Below, piece by piece: positions 1 through 5,484 of a DNA stretch of 40,762 bases. The stretch's first letter is position 1; each line of letters starts with the position of its first letter. The position numbers and the translations under genes are program-made. Source of the DNA: a virus; IMG/VR virus record IMGVR_UViG_3300043119_000108, positions 1-40,762 of that record. One strand, 5' to 3'. The notes below the pieces were generated by a model. That model had not been told where the DNA came from. It saw only the letters and a list, made by a program, of their open reading frames with translations, and did not search any database.

Positions 1-131
1 TACTATCTCGTACTTTTCTCCCCTACCTATATTAGGCGCAATATTTATACCCATTTTGCGTTTTTCTAATGTGATGTCGCACACAGTATAACTGATCGCG
101 GCGAAACCGCAGGTCAAGCCGTAGATTGGGT
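1..131. repeat. Left copy of 131-bp terminal direct repeat
   Basis: These 131 bases recur in the same orientation at 40632-40762. I see one difference: T at 127 against C at 40758. The repeat is non-coding and AT-rich in its first half. It means either short direct terminal repeats of a linear virion genome or the overlap left when a circular contig was cut. The single mismatch argues against a pure assembler k-mer overlap, which would be exact. Confidence 0.9.
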
Positions 132-207
132 GCTTCGACTTTATCAAAAATATTTTTCTGGGGAGTATATAGACGGACCGCGTCGCCGTTAACAACCGCG
201 GGTCCCG

Positions 208-269
208 TTTTCCACAGGTTGGGGATAACGCTGTGGATAACTTTGGCCTGTGGATAAGGTTGTGGATAA
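208..269 (+). other. Putative replication origin: cluster of DnaA-box-like sites
   Basis: Three exact TGTGGATAA 9-mers lie at 232-240, 249-257 and 261-269. A one-mismatch copy (TGGGGATAA) lies at 220-228, and an opposite-strand one-mismatch copy (TTTTCCACA) at 208-216. TTATCCACA is the classical DnaA box, so this is five boxes in 62 bp, with starts 12, 17 and 12 bp apart for the four same-strand copies. A tandem repeat (356-384) and an AT-rich stretch (about 435-490) follow, which resembles a bacterial origin with an unwinding element. It sits in the main non-coding region between the late and rightward operons. Origin function is inferred. Confidence 0.65.
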
Positions 270-355
270 GTTTTAAAGAAAGTTGGAGGGCTTTCTAGTT
301 CCTCGGCACCCTAAACCTTTTTAATATCTGCCAACCATCGGCCCAAGACTGGCGA

Positions 356-384
356 CCCCTGACCCTTTGGCCCCTGACCCTTGG
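356..384. repeat. Tandem 15/14-bp repeat beside the origin
   Basis: CCCCTGACCCTTTGG (356-370) is followed directly by CCCCTGACCCTTGG (371-384), which is the same unit less one T. The repeat lies between the DnaA-box cluster and the AT-rich segment. It could be an iteron-like protein-binding array, but two copies are few and no Rep protein is recognised. Confidence 0.6.
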
Positions 385-387
385 CCC

Positions 388-400
388 TTTAATGATCTTG
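388..400. repeat. 13-bp dispersed repeat, copy 1
   Basis: TTTAATGATCTTG occurs here and again at 542-554, in the same orientation, both inside the non-coding leader before the first rightward gene. The two copies flank the AT-rich putative promoter segment. Their role is unknown; paired binding sites are one option. Confidence 0.5.
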
Positions 401-435
401 AAGCCTCGACCCTTCAGCTCGAACAGTTGTTCGCT

Positions 436-482
436 TTACATAATGTAAGAGCTTTTACATTTGATAATTACTGGAATTAAAT
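436..482 (+). promoter_or_regulatory. Putative rightward promoter with palindromic operator-like site
   Basis: A perfect palindrome TTACAT-A-ATGTAA lies at 436-448. Just after it TTTACA (454-459), a 17-bp spacer and TTAAAT (477-482) form a plausible but weak -35/-10 pair. This is the most AT-rich part of the leader and lies 150 bp upstream of the first rightward gene, so it could drive the 632-4829 operon, serve as an unwinding element, or both. Nothing else coding is visible between 1 and 631. Confidence 0.35.
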
Positions 483-541
483 CCTGGTAACTTACTCGCT
501 AGTAACATCTCACCTCTTGCCCTGCCCTGCCGCAACGAGCT

Positions 542-554
542 TTTAATGATCTTG
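542..554. repeat. 13-bp dispersed repeat, copy 2
   Basis: Second copy of TTTAATGATCTTG (first at 388-400). It lies about 78 bp before the first rightward start codon. A small hairpin (GTAGG 600-604 with CCTAC 613-617) follows between it and that start. Confidence 0.5.
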
Positions 555-631
555 GAGAAGTTCCCCATAAGTATGCGCTAGTCGTGTATCCTTTTCCTTG
601 TAGGTTCGACCCCCTACCGAAAGAGAACACA

Positions 632-1018
632 ATGAAGCGTTACAAGATGGAAGTAGTTTCACAAACTCTCTACATAATCGCAGAGGATGAAGACCAAGCA
701 GAAGAAAAGTACAACGCTTTCTGGTCTGGCTCTTGTCCTTGCGGTGCTAAGCAATGTGCTTGCGTTACCGAAGAAGAAGACGTCTTTCACACTACAACAG
801 AAGATGACGGTCTTGAAGGTTGCGGTGTTTGTGGTGAAATAAAAGACACAGAAGGCGGAGATTTTTCTTTTGCTCACTCTCTTTATGTTGTCTTTACTTG
901 CAAAGATTGCAACGAACCAGACGAATTAAACTGCGGTGCTTGCGGTCTATTCCATAACGGTTTGAGTGAAGAACATTGGCCAAATTGCGACCTTAACCCA
1001 AACAAGGAGAACAAATAA
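632..1018 (+). CDS. Cysteine-rich zinc-ribbon-like protein of unknown function
   Basis: This is the first gene of the rightward operon. I place the start at ATG 632, because the reading frame upstream of it (from 584) runs through the leader hairpin. The product is 128 residues, acidic, with several CxC/CxxC pairs: CPCGAKQCAC near the N-terminus, CGVCG in the middle, then CKDCN and CGACG near the C-terminus. These suggest two bound metal ions. The stop overlaps the next start (TAATG at 1016-1020), which indicates translational coupling. I do not recognise the family; a small early host-interaction or nucleic-acid-binding protein is a guess from position only. Confidence 0.75.
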   Translation: MKRYKMEVVSQTLYIIAEDEDQAEEKYNAFWSGSCPCGAKQCACVTEEEDVFHTTTEDDGLEGCGVCGEIKDTEGGDFSFAHSLYVVFTCKDCNEPDELNCGACGLFHNGLSEEHWPNCDLNPNKENK

Positions 1019-1380
1019 TGAACGCACTACCTACAACCTGCGCCGATTTCGTTTCACATCCGCACATTGTTAATGGTCGCGGTTGTTACCGTTGCCAAGA
1101 AGCATTAGCATCAGAAGAACAAGGAACCACACAAATCGCGCAGAGTCTCCAAGATCTCGGGATTGACGCCAGCGTGTGGCAGTCTGGAGGTTTCACGATG
1201 TGCGTTTATCTCAACACAGGCGGAGACTCTTACCTATTGGCAAACGATGAAGGTTTTTCTTTCTACAAGGATGAAGACTGTGAAGGATGGGCGCACTACA
1301 CATTCCACGAATCAGAGAACACACCAGAGAAGAGAGCCGAATCAATTCGCCAGACTCTGGCCGTCGTTCTGACCAAGTAA
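1018..1380 (+). CDS. Hypothetical early protein
   Basis: The 120-residue product starts at ATG 1018, coupled to the preceding stop and preceded by AAGGAG at 1003-1008. It has an N-terminal CxxC (CYRCQ) and a compact C-terminal half rich in aromatic and acidic residues (TMCVYLNTGGDSY, then GFSFYKDEDCEGW), which looks like a small beta-sheet domain. The neighbour at 1459-1806 has a similar plan, with a central beta-like core ending in a helix, so they may be distant relatives. I do not recognise a family. Confidence 0.75.
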   Translation: MNALPTTCADFVSHPHIVNGRGCYRCQEALASEEQGTTQIAQSLQDLGIDASVWQSGGFTMCVYLNTGGDSYLLANDEGFSFYKDEDCEGWAHYTFHESENTPEKRAESIRQTLAVVLTK

Positions 1381-1387
1381 GGCCGAA

Positions 1388-1401
1388 ACCCCTTCGGGGG
1401 T
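1388..1401 (+). other. UUCG-tetraloop hairpin in the rightward transcript
   Basis: ACCCC (1388-1392), TTCG (1393-1396) and GGGGT (1397-1401) form a hairpin closed by the very stable C(UUCG)G tetraloop, eight bases after the previous stop codon. No T-run follows, so it is not a standard intrinsic terminator. A second short inverted repeat (ACCG/CGGT) lies just after it. It may protect or process the mRNA, or attenuate the downstream genes. Confidence 0.55.
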
Positions 1402-1458
1402 CGTACCGTGAGGCGGTGCCTGATGATGGCCATCAGTAACAAACAGAAAGAGGAAAAG

Positions 1459-1806
1459 ATGAACGCGATTGAAAAAGTGGAAGAAGCGAAGTGCGCTAAC
1501 CGTATCCGCCAAGCAATGGCGGACCGTGAAGCAGACGCAAAGACCTACCTAGAAGACCCAACAGCAGACGAGGCGCAAGACTTCGCCCTCTCTATCGAGA
1601 CCGACAAACTAACTACCGTCTGTCTTTCTTGGGGTGGCCCTTCTGATTACCTTGAAATTCTTTGGTTTGGTAATGATTTCAACTGGGAGATTAAGCGCGT
1701 TACCTATCGTTTTTCCGATTGGTTTGATACCGCGACCGAAGCCGTCGAAGAAGGTTCGGCCCTTTGGCAATACGCAGAACACGTAATTGAATGCGGAGCC
1801 ATTTAA
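1459..1806 (+). CDS. Hypothetical early protein
   Basis: I choose ATG 1459 because AGAGGAAAAG lies directly before it; the frame is open from 1408, but that earlier part overlaps the structured spacer. The product is 115 residues: an N-terminal helical, charged segment, a central beta-like stretch (LTTVCLSWGGPSDYLEIL) and a C-terminal helix rich in Trp/Tyr. It ends TAATG, overlapping the next tiny gene. The family is not recognised; weak resemblance in plan to the 1018-1380 product is noted there. Confidence 0.7.
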   Translation: MNAIEKVEEAKCANRIRQAMADREADAKTYLEDPTADEAQDFALSIETDKLTTVCLSWGGPSDYLEILWFGNDFNWEIKRVTYRFSDWFDTATEAVEEGSALWQYAEHVIECGAI

Positions 1807-1928
1807 TGATCCGCGCTATCGAGCTTTGGGGCGGTTTGGTTTCCTTGACTCTGCAAGCGGTCGCGCTTTGGGTCTTGGTTGAAGTTGTTTGGTTTGTTTT
1901 CGCTAAGGCTACGGGTCGAAAGTACTAG
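1806..1928 (+). CDS. Tiny membrane protein (40 aa)
   Basis: ATG 1806 overlaps the preceding stop by one base (TAATG). The 40-residue product is nearly all hydrophobic from about residue 6 to 33 (for example ALWVLVEVVWFVFA) and ends in a basic tail (KATGRKY). This fits a single-span membrane peptide with a cytoplasmic C-terminus. It could be an early membrane effector or a holin-like or superinfection-exclusion peptide; the sequence does not decide. Evidence that it is a gene is the coupled start plus the coherent membrane-protein composition. Confidence 0.6.
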   Translation: MIRAIELWGGLVSLTLQAVALWVLVEVVWFVFAKATGRKY

Positions 1929-1939
1929 AGGCGAACTAT

Positions 1940-2004
1940 CGCCCATCGGCAACGGTGGGCGGTGGCCTGTCTCTAGGGCGGGGATCTCTCACACCGGTGA
2001 GAGA
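1940..2004 (+). other. Two hairpins in a 111-bp spacer
   Basis: CGCCCATCG (1940-1948) pairs with CGGTGGGCG (1953-1961) with one G-T wobble and a 4-base loop. TCTCTCAC (1985-1992) pairs perfectly with GTGAGAGA (1997-2004). Neither is followed by a T-run. The second stem ends inside the GA repeat that precedes the next start, so folding could control access to that ribosome-binding tract. Confidence 0.5.
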
Positions 2005-2040
2005 AAGAGAGAGAAAAAGAGAGAAAGAGAGAGAAAGAGA
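2001..2040 (+). repeat. Four tandem 10-bp GAGAAAGAGA units abutting a start codon
   Basis: The units at 2001-2010, 2011-2020 (one G-to-A change), 2021-2030 and 2031-2040 form a 40-base purine-only tract. Its last A is the first base of the ATG of the next gene. It replaces a normal Shine-Dalgarno sequence with repeated GAGA cores, and its left end pairs with the hairpin at 1985-2004. Copy-number change would alter the ribosome-binding region without touching the reading frame. Confidence 0.8.
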
Positions 2041-2216
2041 TGATCTATACAGTAACCGTAAAGTTCGAGGCCAGTAGAAAACTCGACCCTGAAGAAGTTG
2101 AGGCGCTGCTAGGTTCTATCGAGCTACAAATCCAGGAACCTTGGAACATACAAGGGGAAGAGGAAGAGTATGATACAGTACTACAGGAAATTACTATCGA
2201 GGGAGTAGGCGAATGA
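2040..2216 (+). CDS. Small acidic hypothetical protein (58 aa)
   Basis: The start ATG 2040 directly follows the GA repeat. The 58-residue product begins with a beta-strand-like MIYTVTVKFEASRKL, then a helix (DPEEVEALLGSIELQIQ), then an acidic linker and a final strand. This is a plausible small alpha/beta fold. The stop TGA (2214-2216) overlaps the next ATG (2213) as ATGA. No family is recognised. Confidence 0.65.
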   Translation: MIYTVTVKFEASRKLDPEEVEALLGSIELQIQEPWNIQGEEEEYDTVLQEITIEGVGE

Positions 2217-2395
2217 ATAACACAATTAGTTGGAAAGAACTATCAGAATTAACACACGCGACACAAGTAGAACAGTTTAATTTCTGTACTTGTGAAGAGC
2301 AGGAATATTTTCCATACTCAGACTGCCCACGCCCTGAAGCTTTGTGCGGAGATCATATTCGCCCCGTTTCAGAATGTGGGTGCCTCAATGGCTGA
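2213..2395 (+). CDS. Cysteine-rich microprotein (60 aa)
   Basis: Starts within the previous stop (ATGA). The 60-residue product has six cysteines, including CTC near residue 25, then C-x(5)-C around DCPRPEALC and CGC at the C-terminal end, plus one His. This pattern suggests metal binding. It overlaps the next gene by 8 bases. Function unknown. Confidence 0.6.
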   Translation: MNNTISWKELSELTHATQVEQFNFCTCEEQEYFPYSDCPRPEALCGDHIRPVSECGCLNG

Positions 2396-2510
2396 GACAA
2401 TGCAGCAGATGATGGCGAGAGAACAAGCGGAGGCTATTGCCAGCCTAAAGAAAGCAAACCGCGCCTTAGAGAGAATCTTTGGCATACAAGAGGAAGAGGA
2501 CGAAGAATGA
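2388..2510 (+). CDS. Short helical, acidic protein (40 aa)
   Basis: ATG 2388 lies 8 bases before the end of the upstream gene. The frame is open from further upstream, but that part would be fully overlapped. The 40-residue product looks like one long amphipathic helix (AREQAEAIASLKKANRALE) followed by an acidic tail EEEDEE, so it may form a coiled coil. The stop overlaps the next ATG at 2507 as ATGA. Function unknown. Confidence 0.55.
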   Translation: MAETMQQMMAREQAEAIASLKKANRALERIFGIQEEEDEE

Positions 2511-2746
2511 GCTACTTTCCAAAGTCGGCACTAATGATCCGATACGACGTAGTCAATGAAGAGGGAGAGGGTATATGGGAGGGAGGCAACCCTGCACGTG
2601 CAGTTGAGGCTTACAGAAGTGCCCCTGCTGGCTGCCGTGTCTTGGTTTCAGGATGGGATACAGACGGGATCGAAACCATTCCTACTGGTCAGCCCGTTGA
2701 TGTGACTGCCCTTATTGGGGCCGTGAGAGGGGGATGGGTATGGTAA
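2507..2746 (+). CDS. Hypothetical protein (79 aa)
   Basis: Coupled to the previous gene by ATGA. The product has a beta-alpha-beta look: LMIRYDVVNEEGEGIW, a helix (NPARAVEAYRSAP), then CRVLVSGWD. It is one of the better-folded candidates among the early small proteins. The next tiny gene starts at 2740, overlapping its end by 7 bases. No family is recognised. Confidence 0.65.
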   Translation: MSYFPKSALMIRYDVVNEEGEGIWEGGNPARAVEAYRSAPAGCRVLVSGWDTDGIETIPTGQPVDVTALIGAVRGGWVW

Positions 2747-2889
2747 GCGAGGCCTATTCCTATCGTAATGGGACTGACTCCTTCTTCTATGACGAGTCAG
2801 ACATCATCGAATGCGATAAATGTGGGGCAAAGTTCGACTACAACGAGTACAAGTCCTTTGTCTGCTCAGAGTGCGAGAGCTTGAAATGA
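2740..2889 (+). CDS. Zinc-ribbon microprotein (49 aa)
   Basis: Starts at ATG 2740 inside the end of the previous gene, with GAGGGGG upstream as ribosome-binding site. The 49-residue product carries two CxxC knuckles, CDKCG and CSEC, separated by about 14 residues, a minimal zinc ribbon. The stop TGA (2887-2889) overlaps the next ATG (2886). It resembles rubredoxin-like or zinc-ribbon appendages but is complete by itself; nucleic-acid or protein binding is inferred. Confidence 0.65.
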   Translation: MVSEAYSYRNGTDSFFYDESDIIECDKCGAKFDYNEYKSFVCSECESLK

Positions 2890-2954
2890 TCTGGATATTT
2901 CTTGCTTTAATCACGGTATACTTTTCCCTATGGATGGAGAACAATAAATGGTAA
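2886..2954 (+). CDS. Membrane micropeptide (22 aa)
   Basis: The ORF starts with ATGA overlap at 2886 and encodes MIWIFLALITVYFSLWMENN plus two residues: one hydrophobic span with a polar tail. Its stop lies inside the start of the next gene (2948). Support is only the unbroken chain of overlapping start/stop codons and the membrane-like composition. It may instead be a translational relay that delivers ribosomes to the next start. Confidence 0.4.
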   Translation: MIWIFLALITVYFSLWMENNKW

Positions 2955-3232
2955 ATGAAAGAGCAAGTGTAGCCCAGGTGCTACATCACCGTAACTACCA
3001 GAGAGCCAGAGCGAGGGCGTTAGTCCGCCTCTCTCGGATCTTCAAAGATGAGTACAAACAATTCCTAGAGGAAGAGAGAGCAGTTGATGAATCGTTGGGT
3101 AAAACTTGGGTCGGTATTGATCCTGCTACTGGTAGTCCTATCACTATTGAATCACACAAAGATACCGTCGAAGGTGGTACACCTACCAGTAATGGAAGCA
3201 CGAACAAAGGCAACGATGGAGGAGAAGAGTGA
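2948..3232 (+). CDS. Actinophage-type small helical protein (94 aa)
   Basis: The core RNYQRARARALVRLSRIF followed by a KDEYKQFLEEE helix and GKTWVGID resembles a short helical protein that I recall as common in actinobacteriophage genomes, of unknown function. The C-terminal 35 residues are low-complexity (Gly, Thr, Ser, Asn). From 3216 onward the gene overlaps the SLT-domain gene, and its TGA (3230-3232) overlaps a GTG start at 3229. Basic N-terminal helices suggest nucleic-acid binding, but that is inference. Confidence 0.7.
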   Translation: MVNERASVAQVLHHRNYQRARARALVRLSRIFKDEYKQFLEEERAVDESLGKTWVGIDPATGSPITIESHKDTVEGGTPTSNGSTNKGNDGGEE

Positions 3233-3521
3233 AAACAAACGAATCGCAAGAGAATATAGTCGCGCTCTCGGATATACGAAGAGAGAGACAGAGTGCCTCA
3301 TCACCCTTTGGACCGCTGAATCCCGCTTCGACCACCTTGCTCGCCCAAGAAACGCACAGGGCGTACCAGTTAGCTCAGCTTTCGGAATTGCTCAACTCCT
3401 TAGAGAGCGAAGTGGAGAGCCTGAACTACAAGTCCTTCACGGCTTACGATACCTTAGCAAGCGCTACCGAGAATCTGCGTGCCGTGCTCTTGCCCATCAT
3501 AGAACAAGAGGGTGGTACTGA
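3216..3521 (+). CDS. Small SLT/lysozyme-like muralytic protein
   Basis: The 101-residue product reads as a lysozyme-like (soluble lytic transglycosylase) domain of the short actinobacterial type. It has ECLITLWTAESRFD with the catalytic-position Glu, the SAFGIAQ motif, a helix LQVLHGLRYLSKRY and the terminal ALAHHRTRGWY. The start ATG 3216 has AAAGG five bases upstream. The frame is open from 3084, and a start there would add a hydrophobic segment (GSVLILLLVVLSLL) that could be a signal anchor, but it lies wholly inside the 2948-3232 gene. Its stop TGA overlaps the methyltransferase start (TGATG). It should cleave peptidoglycan glycan strands. Confidence 0.65.
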   Translation: MEEKSENKRIAREYSRALGYTKRETECLITLWTAESRFDHLARPRNAQGVPVSSAFGIAQLLRERSGEPELQVLHGLRYLSKRYRESACRALAHHRTRGWY

Positions 3522-3528
3522 TGAGTAA
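3229..3528 (+). CDS. Alternative-frame protein nested over the SLT gene (99 aa)
   Basis: GTG 3229 overlaps the previous TGA and has a strong GGAGG at 3218-3222. This frame is +1 relative to the SLT gene and covers nearly all of it. The product has a helical, acidic second half (LAQLSELLNSLESEVESLNY) and ends EQEGGTDE, which looks protein-like. Either both frames are used or this one is an over-print shadow. The SLT frame has the recognisable domain, so I rate this one lower. Confidence 0.4.
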   Translation: MKTNESQENIVALSDIRRERQSASSPFGPLNPASTTLLAQETHRAYQLAQLSELLNSLESEVESLNYKSFTAYDTLASATENLRAVLLPIIEQEGGTDE

Positions 3529-4366
3529 TCTAACAGGCGTATCCCTATTCGCTGGAGTAGGTGGGTTCGATCTCGCTATGGAACGACAGGGAGTTAAGGT
3601 CGTAGCGTCAGTAGAGATAGATAAGAAATGCCAAGAGATATTGGCCAAGCAGTTTCCTAATACAACAATCTTCAACGACATAACAGAAGTGAAAGGTAGT
3701 GATCTAATTGGAGCAGGATTTGAACCAAGCAGAGGTATTATTACAGGAGGATTTCCCTGCCAAGACGTCAGCGTTGCTGGCAAAAGAGCTGGTCTTGCTG
3801 GCAACCGAAGCGGGCTTTTCTGGGAGGCTGCAAGAGTTGTGGAAGAAGCGCAAGCCGAGTATTTCGTCATCGAAAACGTCCCTGGTTTGCTATCCAGTAA
3901 CGACGGAAAAGATTTTGGAGTCGTCATCGGGACGATGGCCGACCTCGGGTATTCTGTCAGCTGGCGTTTGCTTGATGCTCAATACTTCGGCGTACCCCAG
4001 CGAAGGAAACGTATCTTCATCGCTGGACGACGTGCTGCTAACGGAAGCGCCGGAGAAATACTCTTTAAGTCCAAAGGCTTGCGAGGGAATTCTACGCAGA
4101 TCAGCGGGCAGGGGGAAGAAACTACCGGACGAACTGCACGAAGCTTTGGTCAATCAAGTTTCGCAGGGTACACAGAAGGACCAGCAACCATAACTGCTAC
4201 TAGTTACAAGCGACCTGAAGATAATGTAGTAGTACATAGTGGCTTCACTCCATCATCGTTTGCCCAATACTCAGAAGGTATTGGAACCCTTCGTGCTAGT
4301 GGAGGTGATTTAGGTGGAGGTAGTGAAACCCTTGTGGTTCGTCAAGGCAAGGAGAGCACAGAATGA
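3521..4366 (+). CDS. C5-cytosine DNA methyltransferase, N-terminal part (motifs I-VIII)
   Basis: This part transfers methyl from SAM to cytosine C5 in DNA. Seen motifs, numbered from ATG 3521: I, SLFAGVGGFDLA (8-19); IV, GGFPCQDVS with catalytic Cys80; VI, IENVPG (118-122); VIII, QRRKRIFIAG (160-169). The following roughly 100 residues are Gly/Ser/Thr-rich, as expected for a variable target-recognition region. The frame stops at 4366 before motifs IX and X, which continue in a +1-shifted frame from 4314. No restriction endonuclease gene is recognised nearby, so a solitary phage methyltransferase shielding its DNA from host restriction is the likely role. Confidence 0.85.
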   Translation: MSNLTGVSLFAGVGGFDLAMERQGVKVVASVEIDKKCQEILAKQFPNTTIFNDITEVKGSDLIGAGFEPSRGIITGGFPCQDVSVAGKRAGLAGNRSGLFWEAARVVEEAQAEYFVIENVPGLLSSNDGKDFGVVIGTMADLGYSVSWRLLDAQYFGVPQRRKRIFIAGRRAANGSAGEILFKSKGLRGNSTQISGQGEETTGRTARSFGQSSFAGYTEGPATITATSYKRPEDNVVVHSGFTPSSFAQYSEGIGTLRASGGDLGGGSETLVVRQGKESTE

Positions 4367-4829
4367 GAACGATTACGAAACTTGGATCGAGGGAGGGGTG
4401 GTTCCTACCTTGAACACATTCGATAACGGTGATGTGCGAGCAACTACTATTGTCTTTCACCCTCACTATCACGATGGAGCAAGACCACAAGGAGACACTA
4501 TTAACACCCTTACTGCACGTATGGGCACAGGAGGGAACAACGTTTCAATGGTAGCTTCAACAGTACGTTTCAGAGGAGGCAAGCCAGGTGGAGGCAAAGG
4601 TCCACTCGTAGCAGATGGGATTTCGCAAGTGCTTACTACACCTAATGACCAGTTACTATTCGCTAGTGATGTCAGGCGCCTCACGCCTGTCGAATGCGAA
4701 AGGTTACAGGGATTCCCTGATAACTGGACTGAAGGTCAAGCAGACTCACATAGATATAAGCAGATGGGAAACGCCGTAGCCGTTCCTGTGGTTGAATGGA
4801 TCATTCAGAACATCTGTGATACTCTTTGA
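4314..4829 (+). CDS. C5-cytosine DNA methyltransferase, C-terminal part (motifs IX-X)
   Basis: Contains the C-terminal motifs of the enzyme above: RRLTPVECERLQGFPDNWT (IX and flank) and QMGNAVAVPV (X). It lies in the +1 frame and overlaps the upstream ORF by 53 bases. A GTG at 4314 is preceded by GGAGGTGAT (4301-4309), a near-perfect Shine-Dalgarno; a second GTG at 4323 has its own GGAGG. So it could be a separate beta subunit, as in split enzymes of the M.AquI type, or the product of a frameshift mutation or a sequencing error. The rightward terminator follows. Confidence 0.75.
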   Translation: MEVVKPLWFVKARRAQNENDYETWIEGGVVPTLNTFDNGDVRATTIVFHPHYHDGARPQGDTINTLTARMGTGGNNVSMVASTVRFRGGKPGGGKGPLVADGISQVLTTPNDQLLFASDVRRLTPVECERLQGFPDNWTEGQADSHRYKQMGNAVAVPVVEWIIQNICDTL

Positions 4830-4854
4830 GAGCATTGCCCTCCTAATAGAACAG

Positions 4855-4901
4855 CCTCACCGGAGTTTCTACCTCTTTCGCCGGTGAGGTTGTTTTTATT
4901 T
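4855..4901 (+). terminator. Rho-independent terminator of the rightward operon
   Basis: CCTCACCGG (4855-4863) pairs with CCGGTGAGG (4881-4889), a perfect 9-bp stem with a 17-base loop, followed by TTGTTTTTATTT. It lies between convergent operons: the rightward one ends at 4829, and the last leftward gene ends at 4896 inside the T-run. Confidence 0.85.
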
Positions 4902-5483
4902 CTTACGCAGCCAGTATTGCTGGTTAACAATGAGAGTATCGAACTCTCCCTCGTGCCGGTCTAAGAACATATGAATGCCAATCTTGGGTGCGTGGATCTC
5001 CACGCCATCAGGGTGTTGCCATTCATAGTCATCAATAGCCATCAACCCACCGGATTTGAGCAGTGGCCACGATAGTTCGGAGTCCAGGAAAGCAGACGCA
5101 CTTGTATGGTGTGCGTCCACATAAATAAAGTCATAGGCAGAGGCACGCATAAATGCGTTATCGTGATCTAGTAAATAGTCAGAGGTACTGCAACGATGAA
5201 CCATAATAGACATATCTTCAGTCTTGGCTTTGTATGTGGCATAGACATCTTCAAAGTCCATCTGTGTTTGGATCGGTTCGTTAGGTGCACCGGCCCACGT
5301 ATCAACATCATCAAGCCAACTGTGTCTGCCAGTCAGTACGTTGTTGCATAGCCATACGCTAGCGTCACCAGTAAAGCAACCAAGCTGTAAGAAACGTAGC
5401 CACTCTTTGCCTGCTAGTGGCAACAGGAACTGCTCGAAGTTGTGCTGGGCTATCTGCTTAAACCAATTAGGATACTCTGTCAT
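4896..5483 (-). CDS. SAM-dependent class I methyltransferase (Methyltransf_24-like)
   Basis: ATG 5483 has GGAGG five bases upstream; the longer open frame (to 5651) would overlap two neighbouring genes. The 195-residue product shows FLQLGCFTGDASVWL (SAM-binding loop), YDFIYVDAHH and GGLMAIDDYEW, the usual order for small Rossmann methyltransferases of this type. The substrate (protein, sugar or small molecule) cannot be read. It is the last gene of the leftward early operon. It is unrelated to the C5 methyltransferase on the other strand. Confidence 0.75.
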   Translation of the reverse strand: MTEYPNWFKQIAQHNFEQFLLPLAGKEWLRFLQLGCFTGDASVWLCNNVLTGRHSWLDDVDTWAGAPNEPIQTQMDFEDVYATYKAKTEDMSIMVHRCSTSDYLLDHDNAFMRASAYDFIYVDAHHTSASAFLDSELSWPLLKSGGLMAIDDYEWQHPDGVEIHAPKIGIHMFLDRHEGEFDTLIVNQQYWLRKK

Positions 5484-5484
5484 A

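Noticed and set aside
590-620. T-loop-like GGTTCGACCCC suggesting a tRNA 3' end
   Set aside because: The flanking bases do not form a normal T-arm stem (only GTAGG/CCTAC with an 8-base loop) and no acceptor, D or anticodon arms fit. It is better read as a leader hairpin.
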